DNA of 64,000 bases. Origin: Nitrospira sp. (GTDB taxonomy: Bacteria > Nitrospirota > Nitrospiria > Nitrospirales > Nitrospiraceae). The position numbers were made by a program, and so were the translations under genes. The notes beneath the pieces were generated by a model, which did no database searches, had not been told where the DNA came from, and saw only the letters and a program-made list of their open reading frames with translations. Shown in pieces: positions 24,701 through 32,986 of the stretch (position 1 is its first letter; the number at the start of each line of letters is the position of its first letter). The DNA is taken from positions 1-64,000 of the forward strand of contig JAUYAO010000058.1 in assembly GCA_030692565.1 (NCBI GenBank), read 5' to 3'.

Positions 24701-26256
24701 GGCGCACCCCGGTTGCTGGTGCAGGGGGTCCCGGCATAGGCCGGCGCATTCGCTTGCGCATAGTTGCAGAGCGAGGTTGAGCTCGAGGTGCATACTCCGG
24801 TCACCGGATCGGCGCCAGGAATATTCCTATCCTGCGTCGGTTCCCCGTCGGTAAAAACAAGCACGAAGGTCTTGCAGCAGGGCACCTGTGTCGAGGTGGT
24901 CGCCCAGGCCGGGGTATGGTTGCTGCCATAGAAGTAGGGATCGCGACCAGCCGCGCACGTCGCGGTCGGCCCTCCTGAAACATAGCCGGACGGGCAGACC
25001 TCGGTACCGGTCAATGCCGTGATTTCCGGCGTCCCCGCCCCGCCCCCGCCGGTCCCTAAGGACCCAATGCCGTTCGTCGCCAACGCCACGCCGGGCGCGT
25101 AGCCGATCGGATAAACATAGGCGCTCGGATACATGCTGGAATTGATCTGCGCCACGTAGCGCGCCGCTTCGTACAGCGTTTCGGCGAGCGGCGTCCAGGT
25201 CGAGGGCCAGGCTTCTTCCACCGCGTCCACCATGGCCGCCGTATTCGTGTTGAAGGTTTCGACGAAGGTTCCATTGAAGTCGATGGACTGGCGGCTTCCG
25301 ATCCCGACAAGCACTTGGAGGCCGTCGTTCTGCCCGCTTGTTGACCCACTGGGCGCGAAGTTGTTGTTGAAGACCGCCAAGCCGAAGCGGGCCTGGGGGC
25401 CTATTTGCTGCACCACTCCGGCCGGCTCGGTGGCGACGGCGAGCCGGACCGCATATTGAGTCTCCGCGAAGCCGTCTGCATCAACGCAGGTCGTGGCGGT
25501 GTTGCCCGGTGCGGTGGCGTCATCGTCGATGCAGAAGGTCCCCTGCATACCGGAGGTTCCACCCCGCAAGTGAACCCGAATAGTGCCCGGCGTGCCCGGC
25601 GTCGCCGCCGTTGGGATCCGTCCGCCATAGCCGTTGATCCCGCCGCCGCTGACGATCGCGGCGGTCTCGTGACCGTTGCCGGTCCCCGCATAGCGTCGTT
25701 GCGACGCGATGGTTTTCATCGACGGCGCCCCCGTCGCCGGGCAGGTCCCGTCCGCGGCGCGGCCCACCGCGCAGTCGCCTCCGATCATGGCTACTTTCAC
25801 GGCATCGAACCGCCGGAAGACGGCCCAGTTCAGGAAGTTCCCATCCCATTGGGTAGAGGAACAGGCAGTCGCCACCGCCGCTGGCGCCTTCGGCCCCGCC
25901 AGTTCAAACCGCCCGTTCGGCTGGCCTGTCACCGTATAGGCCCCGTTGTAGGTGTAACAGGACAGCGGGTCGAAGAATCCCGAATAGCGGGTGCTGTTGG
26001 TGAATACCGTGACCGTCGACACGCCTCCACCCGGAGGGGGGAGTGTGCCGCAATTCGCCGATTCGCAGGCGCGATTGGTCATGCTGCCCGAGTTGTCCAT
26101 GAGGATCAGAATATTCGGCGCGACTTGGTCGCTGACGAACGGCGGCACGGCATAGTACTGGTCCATCGTTTGGGCTTGCGCCGCGCGCGCCCCCCAGAGA
26201 CAGACCAACACCGCCAGCATGACGGCTCCACAAGTGGCGATATTCCGGCTCTTCAT
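21709..26256 (-). CDS. pilY1: PilY1-like type IV pilus tip/assembly protein
   Basis: A 1515-residue secreted protein that matches PilY1, the pilus-tip adhesin and assembly factor. From ATG 26256 (good GGGAGGG site) a signal peptide runs to AQA. A von Willebrand A-like region follows with MIDAS motif MDNSGSM (~53-59). The C-terminal half is a PQQ-like beta-propeller (VAYVGANDGMLHAFNG, WGTLLIGGFRMGG). EF-like calcium loops are visible (DLNGDGVAD, DANNNGVVDP, DTNNNKLPDL). Cysteines are abundant in the first half (RACESANCG, CCKTF), suggesting disulfides. It ends the first minor-pilin cluster. Confidence 0.92.
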   Translation of the reverse strand: MKSRNIATCGAVMLAVLVCLWGARAAQAQTMDQYYAVPPFVSDQVAPNILILMDNSGSMTNRACESANCGTLPPPGGGVSTVTVFTNSTRYSGFFDPLSCYTYNGAYTVTGQPNGRFELAGPKAPAAVATACSSTQWDGNFLNWAVFRRFDAVKVAMIGGDCAVGRAADGTCPATGAPSMKTIASQRRYAGTGNGHETAAIVSGGGINGYGGRIPTAATPGTPGTIRVHLRGGTSGMQGTFCIDDDATAPGNTATTCVDADGFAETQYAVRLAVATEPAGVVQQIGPQARFGLAVFNNNFAPSGSTSGQNDGLQVLVGIGSRQSIDFNGTFVETFNTNTAAMVDAVEEAWPSTWTPLAETLYEAARYVAQINSSMYPSAYVYPIGYAPGVALATNGIGSLGTGGGGAGTPEITALTGTEVCPSGYVSGGPTATCAAGRDPYFYGSNHTPAWATTSTQVPCCKTFVLVFTDGEPTQDRNIPGADPVTGVCTSSSTSLCNYAQANAPAYAGTPCTSNRGAPYVNNPGSTCNNDPATPPNILLKQHRTDYDAQGFANGTHFLDDVAYWSHINDLRPCNGTADGTIAALGVSGRCLPGLQNLTVYTFYAFGVITGRELLMHAALLGGFEDTNNNKLPDLQDEWDKVINATGAPGSDGIPDTYFESSNVDDLQDRLMATITAIIRKSASGTSISVLATASTGEGSIYQAYFFTSDVGLGGANVKWTGYTHSLFVDGFGNFREDTVQDGKLVYEQDRIITTRYDNDPSSGTYQKVLVDKFVDLNGDGVADSATPILTSDLKSIVPVWEAGKELAYTTSGARTILTWVDANNNGVVDPAEQIDFNTANCAALKDYLRYPAATACDSGGSATNLINFIRGDEVAGLRTRMLETPVGSRTYKVWKLGDPIHSTPTIVSAPKARYDLAYGDADYNLFYQKYRNRRQVAYVGANDGMLHAFNGGYYHKGDDSTTAGTVEHGWYTKNPTDNSSGPNLGAEMWSFIPQELLPQLQWLARVDYSHVYYVDLKPTITEARVFTPDADHPGGWGTLLIGGFRMGGSCGQCIAGGGAPPMTATIGGTSRTFYSAYFALDVTNPEVSPKLKWVFTDSGLGLTTSYPSVVRMKPDSITPPDTSTSPLNEKWFVIFGSGPNGYQADLPVVPGPTQQGAKLYVVDLKNGPKVAPGGSLTTMPVGTWRSFMGHVVSIDKDLDWRTDVAYSGRTIHDGALPWRGKMYRLTMNCPAAPCTTDTWGIANGANRTPTEVIDTFVDAGTGTTVEVGPTAAAPAVTIDDTNATWVFFGTGRYFGNADKVDEDIQRLYGLKDKVMNGTCVQTTTVSCFSNDLVNVTNAVVCLVCASGTNQVSDPTNPGATSVEGTGANSMMGLVASKDGWRVTLPGPVTISGVSYSAERSVVNPTLIAGVIFLPTFVPTNNFCASDGISYLYVLFYKTGTAPPYPVVGTTPSGANTNINTRVDLGVGLASSGSMHTGQEGAKINFQLSGGNANSPPAGLNGFYSKYVSWVHQRD

Positions 26257-26308
26257 GGCACCCTCCCTCGTTCTGACTGCGAACTTCATGACGCTCACAC
26301 CTCCGGAA

Positions 26309-26662
26309 TCACTTCGGAAAAATGAGAATCATCTTGTCGATCTTGTCGCTGTGCTCTTTCTTCACGTGAAATTTCACCGCCGCATTGCGCATGAGGCTCG
26401 AGGGTTCCATCGCATTCCCCTCCTCATCCACGATCACCACGTCCGGCATGAGGCCATAGGTCCGCCCGTCGATGTCGAGCGTCTTCTCATAGACGGCCGT
26501 GATCGTGCCGCTCTGGTACCCGATCGCCATGGCCGGCACAGACTGGTCGGCATGCGCGCCGGGAGCTCCCGCACTTGTCCACGTGGCGGCCGCGAGCAGA
26601 CTCGCGGCGATGATGACCCTTCCTGCCTTCCGCATTCTCGACATCTTCACGCAATCTCTCAT
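26309..26662 (-). CDS. Small secreted protein in the pilus cluster
   Basis: A 117-residue protein of unknown function between pilX and pilY1. I chose ATG 26662 because AAAGGAGG lies 10 nt upstream; longer frames reach 26776 but overlap pilX. A signal peptide (RKAGRVIIAASLLAAATW, cleavage near AHA-DQS) precedes a short beta-rich domain: YQSGTITAVYEKTLDIDGRTY and KFHVKKEHSDKIDKMILIFPK. The GTI..VYE..L.IDG pattern resembles small PilY1-associated beta-barrel proteins, but I cannot name a family. Its fixed position suggests a pilus role. Confidence 0.65.
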   Translation of the reverse strand: MRDCVKMSRMRKAGRVIIAASLLAAATWTSAGAPGAHADQSVPAMAIGYQSGTITAVYEKTLDIDGRTYGLMPDVVIVDEEGNAMEPSSLMRNAAVKFHVKKEHSDKIDKMILIFPK

Positions 26663-26714
26663 GGCCGCCATGCCTCCTTTGAGCCTGCTCGACCCGCTCA
26701 TCCTCCGACCCTGG

Positions 26715-27341
26715 CTACAGCGCCCGGCGCTTACAGCCATCCGAATCGGTGCCAAAAAGACAGTCGAATACCGCAATCACACGACTCGTCGCCCCGGTGG
26801 CGGCATTCGCCGCCGTACAATCGACGCGGTAGAATATATCCAACGTCTTCTCGTCATTCCCCTGGTTACTCCCTGCCCGATGTTTGTTGTAGAGATAGTC
26901 AATGTCGCCGTTTACCAGATAGTTGTTCACTGTCATCGTGATATTGGGGGCATTCCCGGCGCCCACCGCCACATCCGGATTGTTTCGCATAGAGGAGGGG
27001 ATGCCAATGATTTCCTGATAGGTCGTCCCCGCACTCGCCGCTGGCACAGGGCCCGCCGGCGCCACAAATATGGCCGGCAGGTTATTGCCGGAATCATGAC
27101 TTCCTTGAATCACGTTGACCGACATGCCCACACAAGCTTCTGCGGCGTCGGTGCCCTCCTCGACCATCCTGACTGCGCCGGCCATCGAGTTTTCCAAGCC
27201 GGTCATCGTGAGCGCGGATACGCCGAGCGTGCCGGCCATCAGCATGATCATCATCACGGTCATGAACGTTGTGCCCCGCTCATCAAGACCCAGCGAGTCT
27301 TGCCTGCATGCTTGAGCCCAAGTACCATCAGCATGTCTCAT
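26715..27341 (-). CDS. pilX: PilX-like minor pilin assembly protein (set 1)
   Basis: A 208-residue inner-membrane or minor pilin protein with the PilX N-terminal signature ERGTTFMTVMMIMLMAGTLG at residues ~21-40: a Glu-Arg-Gly leader followed by one hydrophobic helix. It has no cleavable GFTLxE site. The C-terminal domain contains two spaced cysteines (RVDCTAAN, FDCLFGTDSDGC) likely to form a disulfide. Its ATG overlaps the pilW stop (ATGA), so the two are translationally coupled. Confidence 0.82.
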   Translation of the reverse strand: MRHADGTWAQACRQDSLGLDERGTTFMTVMMIMLMAGTLGVSALTMTGLENSMAGAVRMVEEGTDAAEACVGMSVNVIQGSHDSGNNLPAIFVAPAGPVPAASAGTTYQEIIGIPSSMRNNPDVAVGAGNAPNITMTVNNYLVNGDIDYLYNKHRAGSNQGNDEKTLDIFYRVDCTAANAATGATSRVIAVFDCLFGTDSDGCKRRAL

Positions 27342-28573
27342 GGATATGCCCTCATATTTCGAAGCTCAACCGTGCGAGTCTGCACCCGTCTGCGAAACTG
27401 CATATAGGCTTGCTGTTGAGCCGGCGTAGTGTTATCGCCGAACGCAAAGACCCCGGTTGCATGATTATGGTCGCTCACGTTGATAATCCCGTTACTGTTC
27501 GATACGTTCGTCGAGATGCCTTCGCCCAGCCCCTGGTCTAATTGCGTTTGCCGGGCGACGATCGACACTTGCGCCATGCGGATCTTCATCGGCGTCATGG
27601 ACGCGCCGAACGGCGCCGCCGTGCCGAACCAATTCCTATTGGTCACAAAATCGGGGGCATCGAAGATGCCATTCCCACTCAAATCGTCGATCTGCCCATC
27701 AAGACTTGCGGACCTGATCATCGGACTGCAGCCATCGCACGCATATTCCAACTGGAGGTCTTCGACCCCATCCATAATAGGCACACAGTTCGCGTTGACC
27801 TGATTGCAGTTCGGCGACGTGCCCGGCAATACCAGCGCGGCGGGAACCGCCCCACGCACGAGACAGGGCGCCGACCCCTGGCAAATATTGAGGGCGTCAG
27901 GGGGCGGAATTACTTGATAGGTAATGCACTGCACCAGATAGACCTGAGTTCCGGTACCAAACGCCGTCGGATCCTGGATGGGCGGATTTATGGTCAATCC
28001 ACCAGGATTCGCTGCTAGGATGGTCGACCCGGCCACTCCGCCGATTGACACCACATTTCCCGGCAGTGCGAGAAACCCGCCAGAGAGCGCGTTGCCCATC
28101 CCCGTAGTGGCATTCGCCGGCATCGGTATGTTGGCAATCGGCACCTTTGGTCCTCCGATTGTCCCATTCGGCGGCACAAACACCTGCCACAAGGCTCCTA
28201 CCGCCGTAATCGAATTCGTCATCGGAACGACCATTGAGATGGAGTCAGGTCCGAAATCGGCTCCTGCCGGGGAGTTGTCCACAGGAACAAGTGCCGACGG
28301 AGTCCCGTTGATATGACACCCCCCGACGGGTGTCGTGAGTCCCTGCATCCCGAAACCGGCCAGTTTCAGATCGGCCGTGATCATATCGAGGGCATTGCGG
28401 GCTGTGGCTTGCGTATTGCCCACCTGCCCGCTGACCCTGGCGCCCTTCTGAGTCACGGTCAAGGCCCCGAATCCAGCCGCGAGCAGCGCCGTCGTCATCA
28501 TGGTCGCAACCATGACTTCCGTCAGCGTAAATCCAGCTTGGGCCTGGTTCCGGTCATGCGCCTGTGCTGTCAT
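27338..28573 (-). CDS. pilW: PilW-like minor pilin (set 1)
   Basis: A 411-residue prepilin. The class III-type leader MTAQAHDRNQAQAG is followed by FTLTEVMVATMMTTALLAAG, giving cleavage after Gly14 and the conserved Glu5 of mature pilins. The long C-terminal domain has several cysteines (VGGCHINGT, LVQCITYQV, NICQGSAPCL, EYACDGCSP), suggesting disulfide-stabilised loops. PilW proteins join the pilus-initiating complex with PilV, PilX and FimU/FimT. It overlaps pilX by 4 bp and lies 47 bp after pilV. Confidence 0.85.
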   Translation of the reverse strand: MTAQAHDRNQAQAGFTLTEVMVATMMTTALLAAGFGALTVTQKGARVSGQVGNTQATARNALDMITADLKLAGFGMQGLTTPVGGCHINGTPSALVPVDNSPAGADFGPDSISMVVPMTNSITAVGALWQVFVPPNGTIGGPKVPIANIPMPANATTGMGNALSGGFLALPGNVVSIGGVAGSTILAANPGGLTINPPIQDPTAFGTGTQVYLVQCITYQVIPPPDALNICQGSAPCLVRGAVPAALVLPGTSPNCNQVNANCVPIMDGVEDLQLEYACDGCSPMIRSASLDGQIDDLSGNGIFDAPDFVTNRNWFGTAAPFGASMTPMKIRMAQVSIVARQTQLDQGLGEGISTNVSNSNGIINVSDHNHATGVFAFGDNTTPAQQQAYMQFRRRVQTRTVELRNMRAYP

Positions 28574-28620
28574 AGATTCACCTAGTCCTTCTCGTCTGAC
28601 TCAGGCCGACTGCTCACTGG

Positions 28621-29139
28621 TTACTCAGGAACGATAAGCGTTTGAAACGCGACGGTTCTGGCTCGCTGTGTCGATGCTCGCTCATTCCAGTTCACTCTGA
28701 CCGTGACTTGCATCGCTCCGGATCCAGCCGGCCCCACCGAAGTCGCAGTTACCAGACCAACTCCGTTCACGAGGTTTGAGCCTAAAATCCTCGCCCGCCA
28801 CTGAGCGCAATCCCCCTGCACCGTCTGAATCACCTCCGGCTTGTTGGACGGGATCGGTGGGATGCCCAGCGGTGGCGGTGCCGGAAGTCCACCTACAAGG
28901 CAGTTGCCGACACCAGTGGTATCAAGATTGTGGTACGCCCAGGAGTACTGCCGATTGTTCTGGATCCGCTCCATCATGTCGGCGGCGATGTTCGTCACAA
29001 TGGATAAATCGTTGGCATCCACATTCTTGCCGAAAGACACGCCCTGCATGGCTGCCATACCCATCACACCCACGCCGAGAATGGCCGCCGAGATCAGTAC
29101 CTCTGCCAGCGTAAACCCCTGTTCGTTGCGTACCTTCAT
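28621..29139 (-). CDS. pilV: PilV-like minor pilin (set 1)
   Basis: A 172-residue prepilin. The leader MKVRNEQG precedes FTLAEVLISAAILGVGVMGM, with Glu5 conserved. I chose ATG 29139 because it gives a normal short leader. An ATG at 29166 overlaps the fimT stop (ATGA) and would give a 17-residue leader; it may be the coupled start. The mature domain has two cysteines (GNCLVGG, QGDCAQW) likely bonded. Confidence 0.82.
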   Translation of the reverse strand: MKVRNEQGFTLAEVLISAAILGVGVMGMAAMQGVSFGKNVDANDLSIVTNIAADMMERIQNNRQYSWAYHNLDTTGVGNCLVGGLPAPPPLGIPPIPSNKPEVIQTVQGDCAQWRARILGSNLVNGVGLVTATSVGPAGSGAMQVTVRVNWNERASTQRARTVAFQTLIVPE

Positions 29140-29162
29140 GATGGTTTCGCCTGCTCCTCTCT

Positions 29163-29678
29163 TCATGATGTGGCGTTCAACACACAAGGGTTGATGGCCT
29201 GCCGACACCACGTCACTTTTCCCGAAGGCGCGAGTGAGATCGTGTAAATCAGACTAGGGTTACGTACGCTTTGTAGTTGAATTGTCTGAGCCGCCAGAGG
29301 CGTCGTGCTCAGCCCTCTAGGCGTATAGCCGATAGGGTTAACTGGCAGTGGCAGGACAAATCTCACATTTAAAGGCAAGGTCTCTGCTCCAAGTGGCGCG
29401 GTGAACGTCACCTGGTCCTGGCCCATCGGTATATTGGCAGGAGTAGCCACAATCATAGCGCTCCGGCTAATCGCCGCAGTGCGAGCCATGAGGAGACGGT
29501 TATAGAGCGTCGTCGTTGTTTGATAGAGCTCGTACTTGGCATACATGAACGTCAGATTCGGAACGGCCAGCGCCGCAGAAATTCCGATAATGACGACGAC
29601 GATCATGATCTCAAGAAGGGTGAACCCCCCTTCCTGTGTACGGACCTTGCGTAGCCTGTTTGATCTAGCGTGCATCAT
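29163..29678 (-). CDS. FimT/GspH-like minor pilin (set 1)
   Basis: A 171-residue prepilin and first gene of the downstream pilin set. The leader ends QEGG before FTLLEIMIVVVIIGISAALA, with cleavage after Gly and conserved Glu5. The C-terminal domain has the GspH/FimT look (APSGKVTWCRQAINPC), with two cysteines near the end. GGGGGTG about 5 nt upstream supports the ATG at 29678. FimT/GspH proteins prime pilus or pseudopilus assembly. Confidence 0.82.
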   Translation of the reverse strand: MMHARSNRLRKVRTQEGGFTLLEIMIVVVIIGISAALAVPNLTFMYAKYELYQTTTTLYNRLLMARTAAISRSAMIVATPANIPMGQDQVTFTAPLGAETLPLNVRFVLPLPVNPIGYTPRGLSTTPLAAQTIQLQSVRNPSLIYTISLAPSGKVTWCRQAINPCVLNATS

Positions 29679-30025
29679 GGCACCCCCAACCGAGCAAGGG
29701 GCATGCCGTTACTGAGGCTTTTGCGTTACAGCTTAACTGCTGGATTTATCAAGACTTGTTCGAAACAAGACTGAGCGTGTGATGGTCGCTTTTCGCGCAA
29801 TGTGCCGACAAATTTTGGCCGGGAGTCTGTGCCAATGCGCGCGCGCGCCCTTGCGGTCCGAGATGGCGCGACCCTCAAACGCCCCACTGGTCACTACATA
29901 TAATGGTGGTTGGCTGAAGGCTGGAGATGCGGCACAGACAGGTTACGAAAGGGGGCTCTTCAGAAAATCGAGCGGGTCAAGAACCTGGGTCTTGGGCCTA
30001 TCGTGTCACGCTCCCCTTTCCGATG
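29679..30025. other. Intergenic region upstream of pilin set 1
   Basis: This should contain the promoter of the fimT-to-pilY1 operon. I could not identify a convincing sigma70 or sigma54 site by eye. No coding frame with family resemblance is present. The rest of the gap to 30194 is element P4. Confidence 0.35.
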
Positions 30026-30158
30026 CCTCCCCTTCGTAAGGGGAGGTGAGGTGGGGTCGAGTCTCCGCAGGCGGTCGTGCGCTCGTGCCTGCCGTGCTTG
30101 TCCCCGTGGCCCCCCCCCCGGCTTCGACCTCCCCTCGCCCCTCCTTACAAAGGAGGGG
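30026..30158. repeat. MITE-like palindrome-ended element, copy P4
   Basis: The left palindrome CCTCCCCTT-CGT-AAGGGGAGG (30026-30046) and right palindrome CCCCTCCTT-ACA-AAGGAGGGG (30138-30158) bound inverted arms GGTGGGGTCGA and TTCGACCTCCCC. It has the same architecture and near-identical size to P2 and P3. Confidence 0.8.
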
Positions 30159-30194
30159 AAAGAGAGAGGAAATACCCGGCCGTCACCAGGCACG

Positions 30195-30593
30195 TTAGGG
30201 TCGCGCAGCGAGTACGGAGAACTGATGCGAGTGCAGGAGCCGCTCATCGGCCGTCAGCAACGTCAAGCCATAGACAGCGGCAGTCGCGGCAAGAAACCGA
30301 TCGGCTGGGTCTTGATGGGAAAGATCGATGTGCCGGCTCATCACCGCAACGGCATGCGTAAGAGGCGCTTCACGAAATGGGATCGTATCCAGCAGACACT
30401 GAATCCATGCGGCAGGGTCGGGTTGAAGGTGAATACGCTTCTTCTCAGCCAACAGATGCACTTCCCACAGCGTGATGGGCGACAGCCAGAGTTCGTTGTG
30501 GAGATTTTCTAACTCGGCTCTGATCTCTGCCGATAGGTGACCCGGTTCAAGCACGCTCCAGAGAAGGACGTGAGTATCGAGCAACAGCTTCAC
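30195..30593 (-). CDS. PIN-domain toxin, VapC-like
   Basis: A 132-residue PIN-fold RNase-type toxin. The catalytic acidic residues are visible: LLDTHVLLW near the start, ITLWEVHLL, and the later DPADRFLAATA with LTADERLL. I chose GTG 30593 because its GTGA overlaps the antitoxin's stop and gives the canonical (V/M)KLLLDTH start. ATG 30611 would add MGSSSR. It is paired with the antitoxin gene immediately upstream. The module sits between the two minor-pilin sets, close to palindrome elements on both sides. Confidence 0.88.
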   Translation of the reverse strand: MKLLLDTHVLLWSVLEPGHLSAEIRAELENLHNELWLSPITLWEVHLLAEKKRIHLQPDPAAWIQCLLDTIPFREAPLTHAVAVMSRHIDLSHQDPADRFLAATAAVYGLTLLTADERLLHSHQFSVLAARP

Positions 30594-30859
30594 GCGCGAA
30601 GAGCTTCCCATTCCTCAGAGCCGGAAACAGGATCGATAATATCACCCGTAATGGCGCCGGAACTGGAGAACGAGCCAAGCCATGACTGTGGCATCGATGA
30701 GGGAGGGGGGGGCCCCACCTGAGCGATGGGCTCCCCCTTGCGGAGGACCAAGATAGGTTTCTTGGTTCGGTTGACTCGGGCAAGAATAGCCAAGCACGTC
30801 GCCTTGAACTGAGAAATCGAGACTTCTTCCATCTCAGAACGCTTTCGTATTTTACTCAT
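30590..30859 (-). CDS. Phd/YefM-type antitoxin
   Basis: An 89-residue partner of the PIN toxin. The N-terminal segment VSISQFKATCLAILARVNRT followed by KPILVLRKGEPIAQVGP is the Phd/YefM DNA-binding fold. The C-terminal half (SGAITGDIIDPVSGSEEWEAL) would be the toxin-neutralising segment. It likely represses its own operon. It has a poor Shine-Dalgarno; a shorter start at 30832 (MEEVSISQ) is equally possible. The proline run PPPPSS (from a C/G homopolymer, GGGGGGGG at about 30707) is a possible slippage site. Confidence 0.82.
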   Translation of the reverse strand: MSKIRKRSEMEEVSISQFKATCLAILARVNRTKKPILVLRKGEPIAQVGPPPPSSMPQSWLGSFSSSGAITGDIIDPVSGSEEWEALRA

Positions 30860-31035
30860 GGCAAGACACTACCATGGTCGATGACTATGGTCAAACACGA
30901 TGCCCCTCATCAACCATTACCTACGCCAGTCAGTTTCGGAATAAGGGATCGGCTAGTGGGAAGACCGGGGGGTTCAGGCTGATCGCTGTCGCGTGCTGTG
31001 TATGCCGTTCTGATCCCTGTGGCCCCCCGACTTCG

Positions 31036-31066
31036 CCTCCCCTCGCCCCTCCTTACGAAGGAGGGG
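31036..31066. repeat. Half-copy of the MITE-like element, P5
   Basis: Only the right end is present: CCTCCCCTCGCCC running into the palindrome CCTTACGAAGG. The preceding bases (CCCTGTGGCCCCCCGACTTCG) resemble the core end of P4. It fills most of the gap between the antitoxin gene and the PilB-like gene; the rest of 30860-31146 shows nothing. Confidence 0.65.
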
Positions 31067-31146
31067 GGGAACAGGGGATGGCCGGCGTCATTCCGAGCGT
31101 GCCACCTCGTTCATGTACCCACACGAAATCCAGAAGCACCGGATTT

Positions 31147-32958
31147 TTATTTCACGGCCACGGCACGGACTTGCCTATAGGTGGTGACGCCTTCGAAAAT
31201 TTTCTGAATCCCATGTTGGAGCAGTGTCACCATCCCCTCACGCCTCGCGACACCCGCCATCTCTGCCGTTCTGGCCCGAGACTGAATACAGCGCTTTACC
31301 TCATCTGAACCGACCAGCAACTCATGCAGCGCCATCCGGCCTTTGAATCCGCTCTGATTGCAGCGCTCACATCCACACGCGCGATAGAAGTTCAGCTCTG
31401 GCGAATACGTGACTCCGACTCGGTCCCAGTCACACGCTCCATAGGCTTGAACCAGGTCGTCAAACTCCTGCCGATCCGGAAGGTACGCCTCTTTGCAGTG
31501 CGCACAGAGGCGCTTGCACAATCGTTGCGCCAGCACGCCTAGCATCGCATCGGAAAAGTTGAACGCATCGCACCCCATATCCAACAGTCGCGTCACGGTC
31601 TCGACGGCACTATTGGTGTGCAGCGTGCTCATGACCAGATGACCGGTCAGTGATGCCTCAATCGCGATGTCCGCGGTTTCTTTATCGCGCATCTCCCCGA
31701 TCATGATGATATCCGGATCGGCCCGCAGAAACGCCCGCATAGCCGCAGCGAAGGTAAAGCCGATCTTGGGGTGCACCTGCACTTGACGGAGCCCCTCCTG
31801 GGTCAGTTCGATCGGATCCTCTGCCGTCACGATCTTGCGGGCATCGGTATTCACCTGCTTCAACAGGGCATGCAAGGTCGTCGTTTTCCCGGACCCGGTC
31901 GGACCCACGCAGAGGAGAATGCCCTGCGGACGTTCGGCCAACTCCTTGACGGCCTGCAAGACGCCCGGCATAAACTCCATGGCCTCCAACGGCATCGGGA
32001 TTTTCGCCGTTAAGAGTCGCAGCGTGACATCTTCGTTTTCTCCCGCCGTCGGGAGCGTCGCCACACGCAGTTCAAGCTCCCGATCTTTTGCGAGACGATA
32101 GCGAATCTTGCCATCCTGCGGTTTGCGTCGCTCCGCGATATCCAGATTGGCCATGATCTTGATGCGTGACACCACCGCGCGCCGGTAGCCGGAGGGAATC
32201 TTCATGTAGGGGAAGCAGGTCCCGTCAACACGGAAGCGCACCGCGGTGTCACGCCCGGTCGAATAGGGTTCGATGTGAATATCCGAAGCCCCGAGCCGGT
32301 CTGCCTCCGCGATCAATTGGTTCGCCAGTCGTACAATGGCGGAGTCATGCTCGGTAATCTGCTGCACGTTGCCGTCAGCCTCGTTCCAGACCTCATGCAC
32401 GAGTTCGCCGAGAATGTCGGCGATCGCCCCGCGAGCCGACTGCTCGGTGGCCAGAAGCAACCACTTTTCGAGATCGCGCCGTAGTCCAACCACGACTCGA
32501 ATCGTCAGCCGTGGGAATGCCCGACGGATGTCCGGATCTTTATCGAGATCCTGAGGATCCGTCCTCAAAATCTCCACCACCGCTCCCTGCCGCTTGATCG
32601 GCACCCACGCGCTTTTCCTGAGATACTCAACGCGCAGATTCTTGAGGAGCGCCACCTCTAGAACAGCGCGCTCGTCATACGCAAGAAACGGGCAGCTAAA
32701 ATACTCGCTGAGCACGGCGCCAAAGTCGGACTTGGCAACGTGATACGTGTCGAGGAGGAGCGACTCCAGGTCAACACCTTCCACCCGTACCGCCTCAAGC
32801 GCTGCTTCCATCTCATCCTGACTGAGCACGCCGCGAGTCACCAGTAGCGTCAGGAGACGGCGCTCCCGATCCATACGAGCAGGCGGATTCTTGCTTAGCG
32901 GACGTTCTACGTTGTTAGACGGATTCGCCTTGGGGAGCTTGTCGCCTGGACTCTGCAC
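31147..32958 (-). CDS. PilB/GspE-family assembly ATPase
   Basis: A 603-residue hexameric motor for pilus or type II secretion assembly. The N-terminal GspE domain (30-180) is followed by the ATPase core: Walker A GPTGSGKTTT (~355-364), the Asp box TAEDPIEL, Walker B DIIMIGEMRD, and the His box TGHLVMSTLHTNSA. A tetracysteine zinc site follows (CAHC ... CGCERC). GTG start with GGAGGTGAAGA upstream. It is the last gene of the second pilin set, so it probably powers those pilins; PilB versus GspE cannot be separated from sequence alone. Confidence 0.92.
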   Translation of the reverse strand: MQSPGDKLPKANPSNNVERPLSKNPPARMDRERRLLTLLVTRGVLSQDEMEAALEAVRVEGVDLESLLLDTYHVAKSDFGAVLSEYFSCPFLAYDERAVLEVALLKNLRVEYLRKSAWVPIKRQGAVVEILRTDPQDLDKDPDIRRAFPRLTIRVVVGLRRDLEKWLLLATEQSARGAIADILGELVHEVWNEADGNVQQITEHDSAIVRLANQLIAEADRLGASDIHIEPYSTGRDTAVRFRVDGTCFPYMKIPSGYRRAVVSRIKIMANLDIAERRKPQDGKIRYRLAKDRELELRVATLPTAGENEDVTLRLLTAKIPMPLEAMEFMPGVLQAVKELAERPQGILLCVGPTGSGKTTTLHALLKQVNTDARKIVTAEDPIELTQEGLRQVQVHPKIGFTFAAAMRAFLRADPDIIMIGEMRDKETADIAIEASLTGHLVMSTLHTNSAVETVTRLLDMGCDAFNFSDAMLGVLAQRLCKRLCAHCKEAYLPDRQEFDDLVQAYGACDWDRVGVTYSPELNFYRACGCERCNQSGFKGRMALHELLVGSDEVKRCIQSRARTAEMAGVARREGMVTLLQHGIQKIFEGVTTYRQVRAVAVK

Positions 32959-32986
32959 TCTTCACCTCCTCCCTGCTACGTCGGTA

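Noticed and set aside
29700-29830. Possible sigma54 promoter before the pilin set (GGCACATTGC on the minus strand)
   Set aside because: The GG and GC elements are not at the required 10-bp spacing.
30700-30720. Frameshift in the antitoxin at the G-run
   Set aside because: The frame is continuous and both halves fit the antitoxin; the run is noted only as a possible slippage site.
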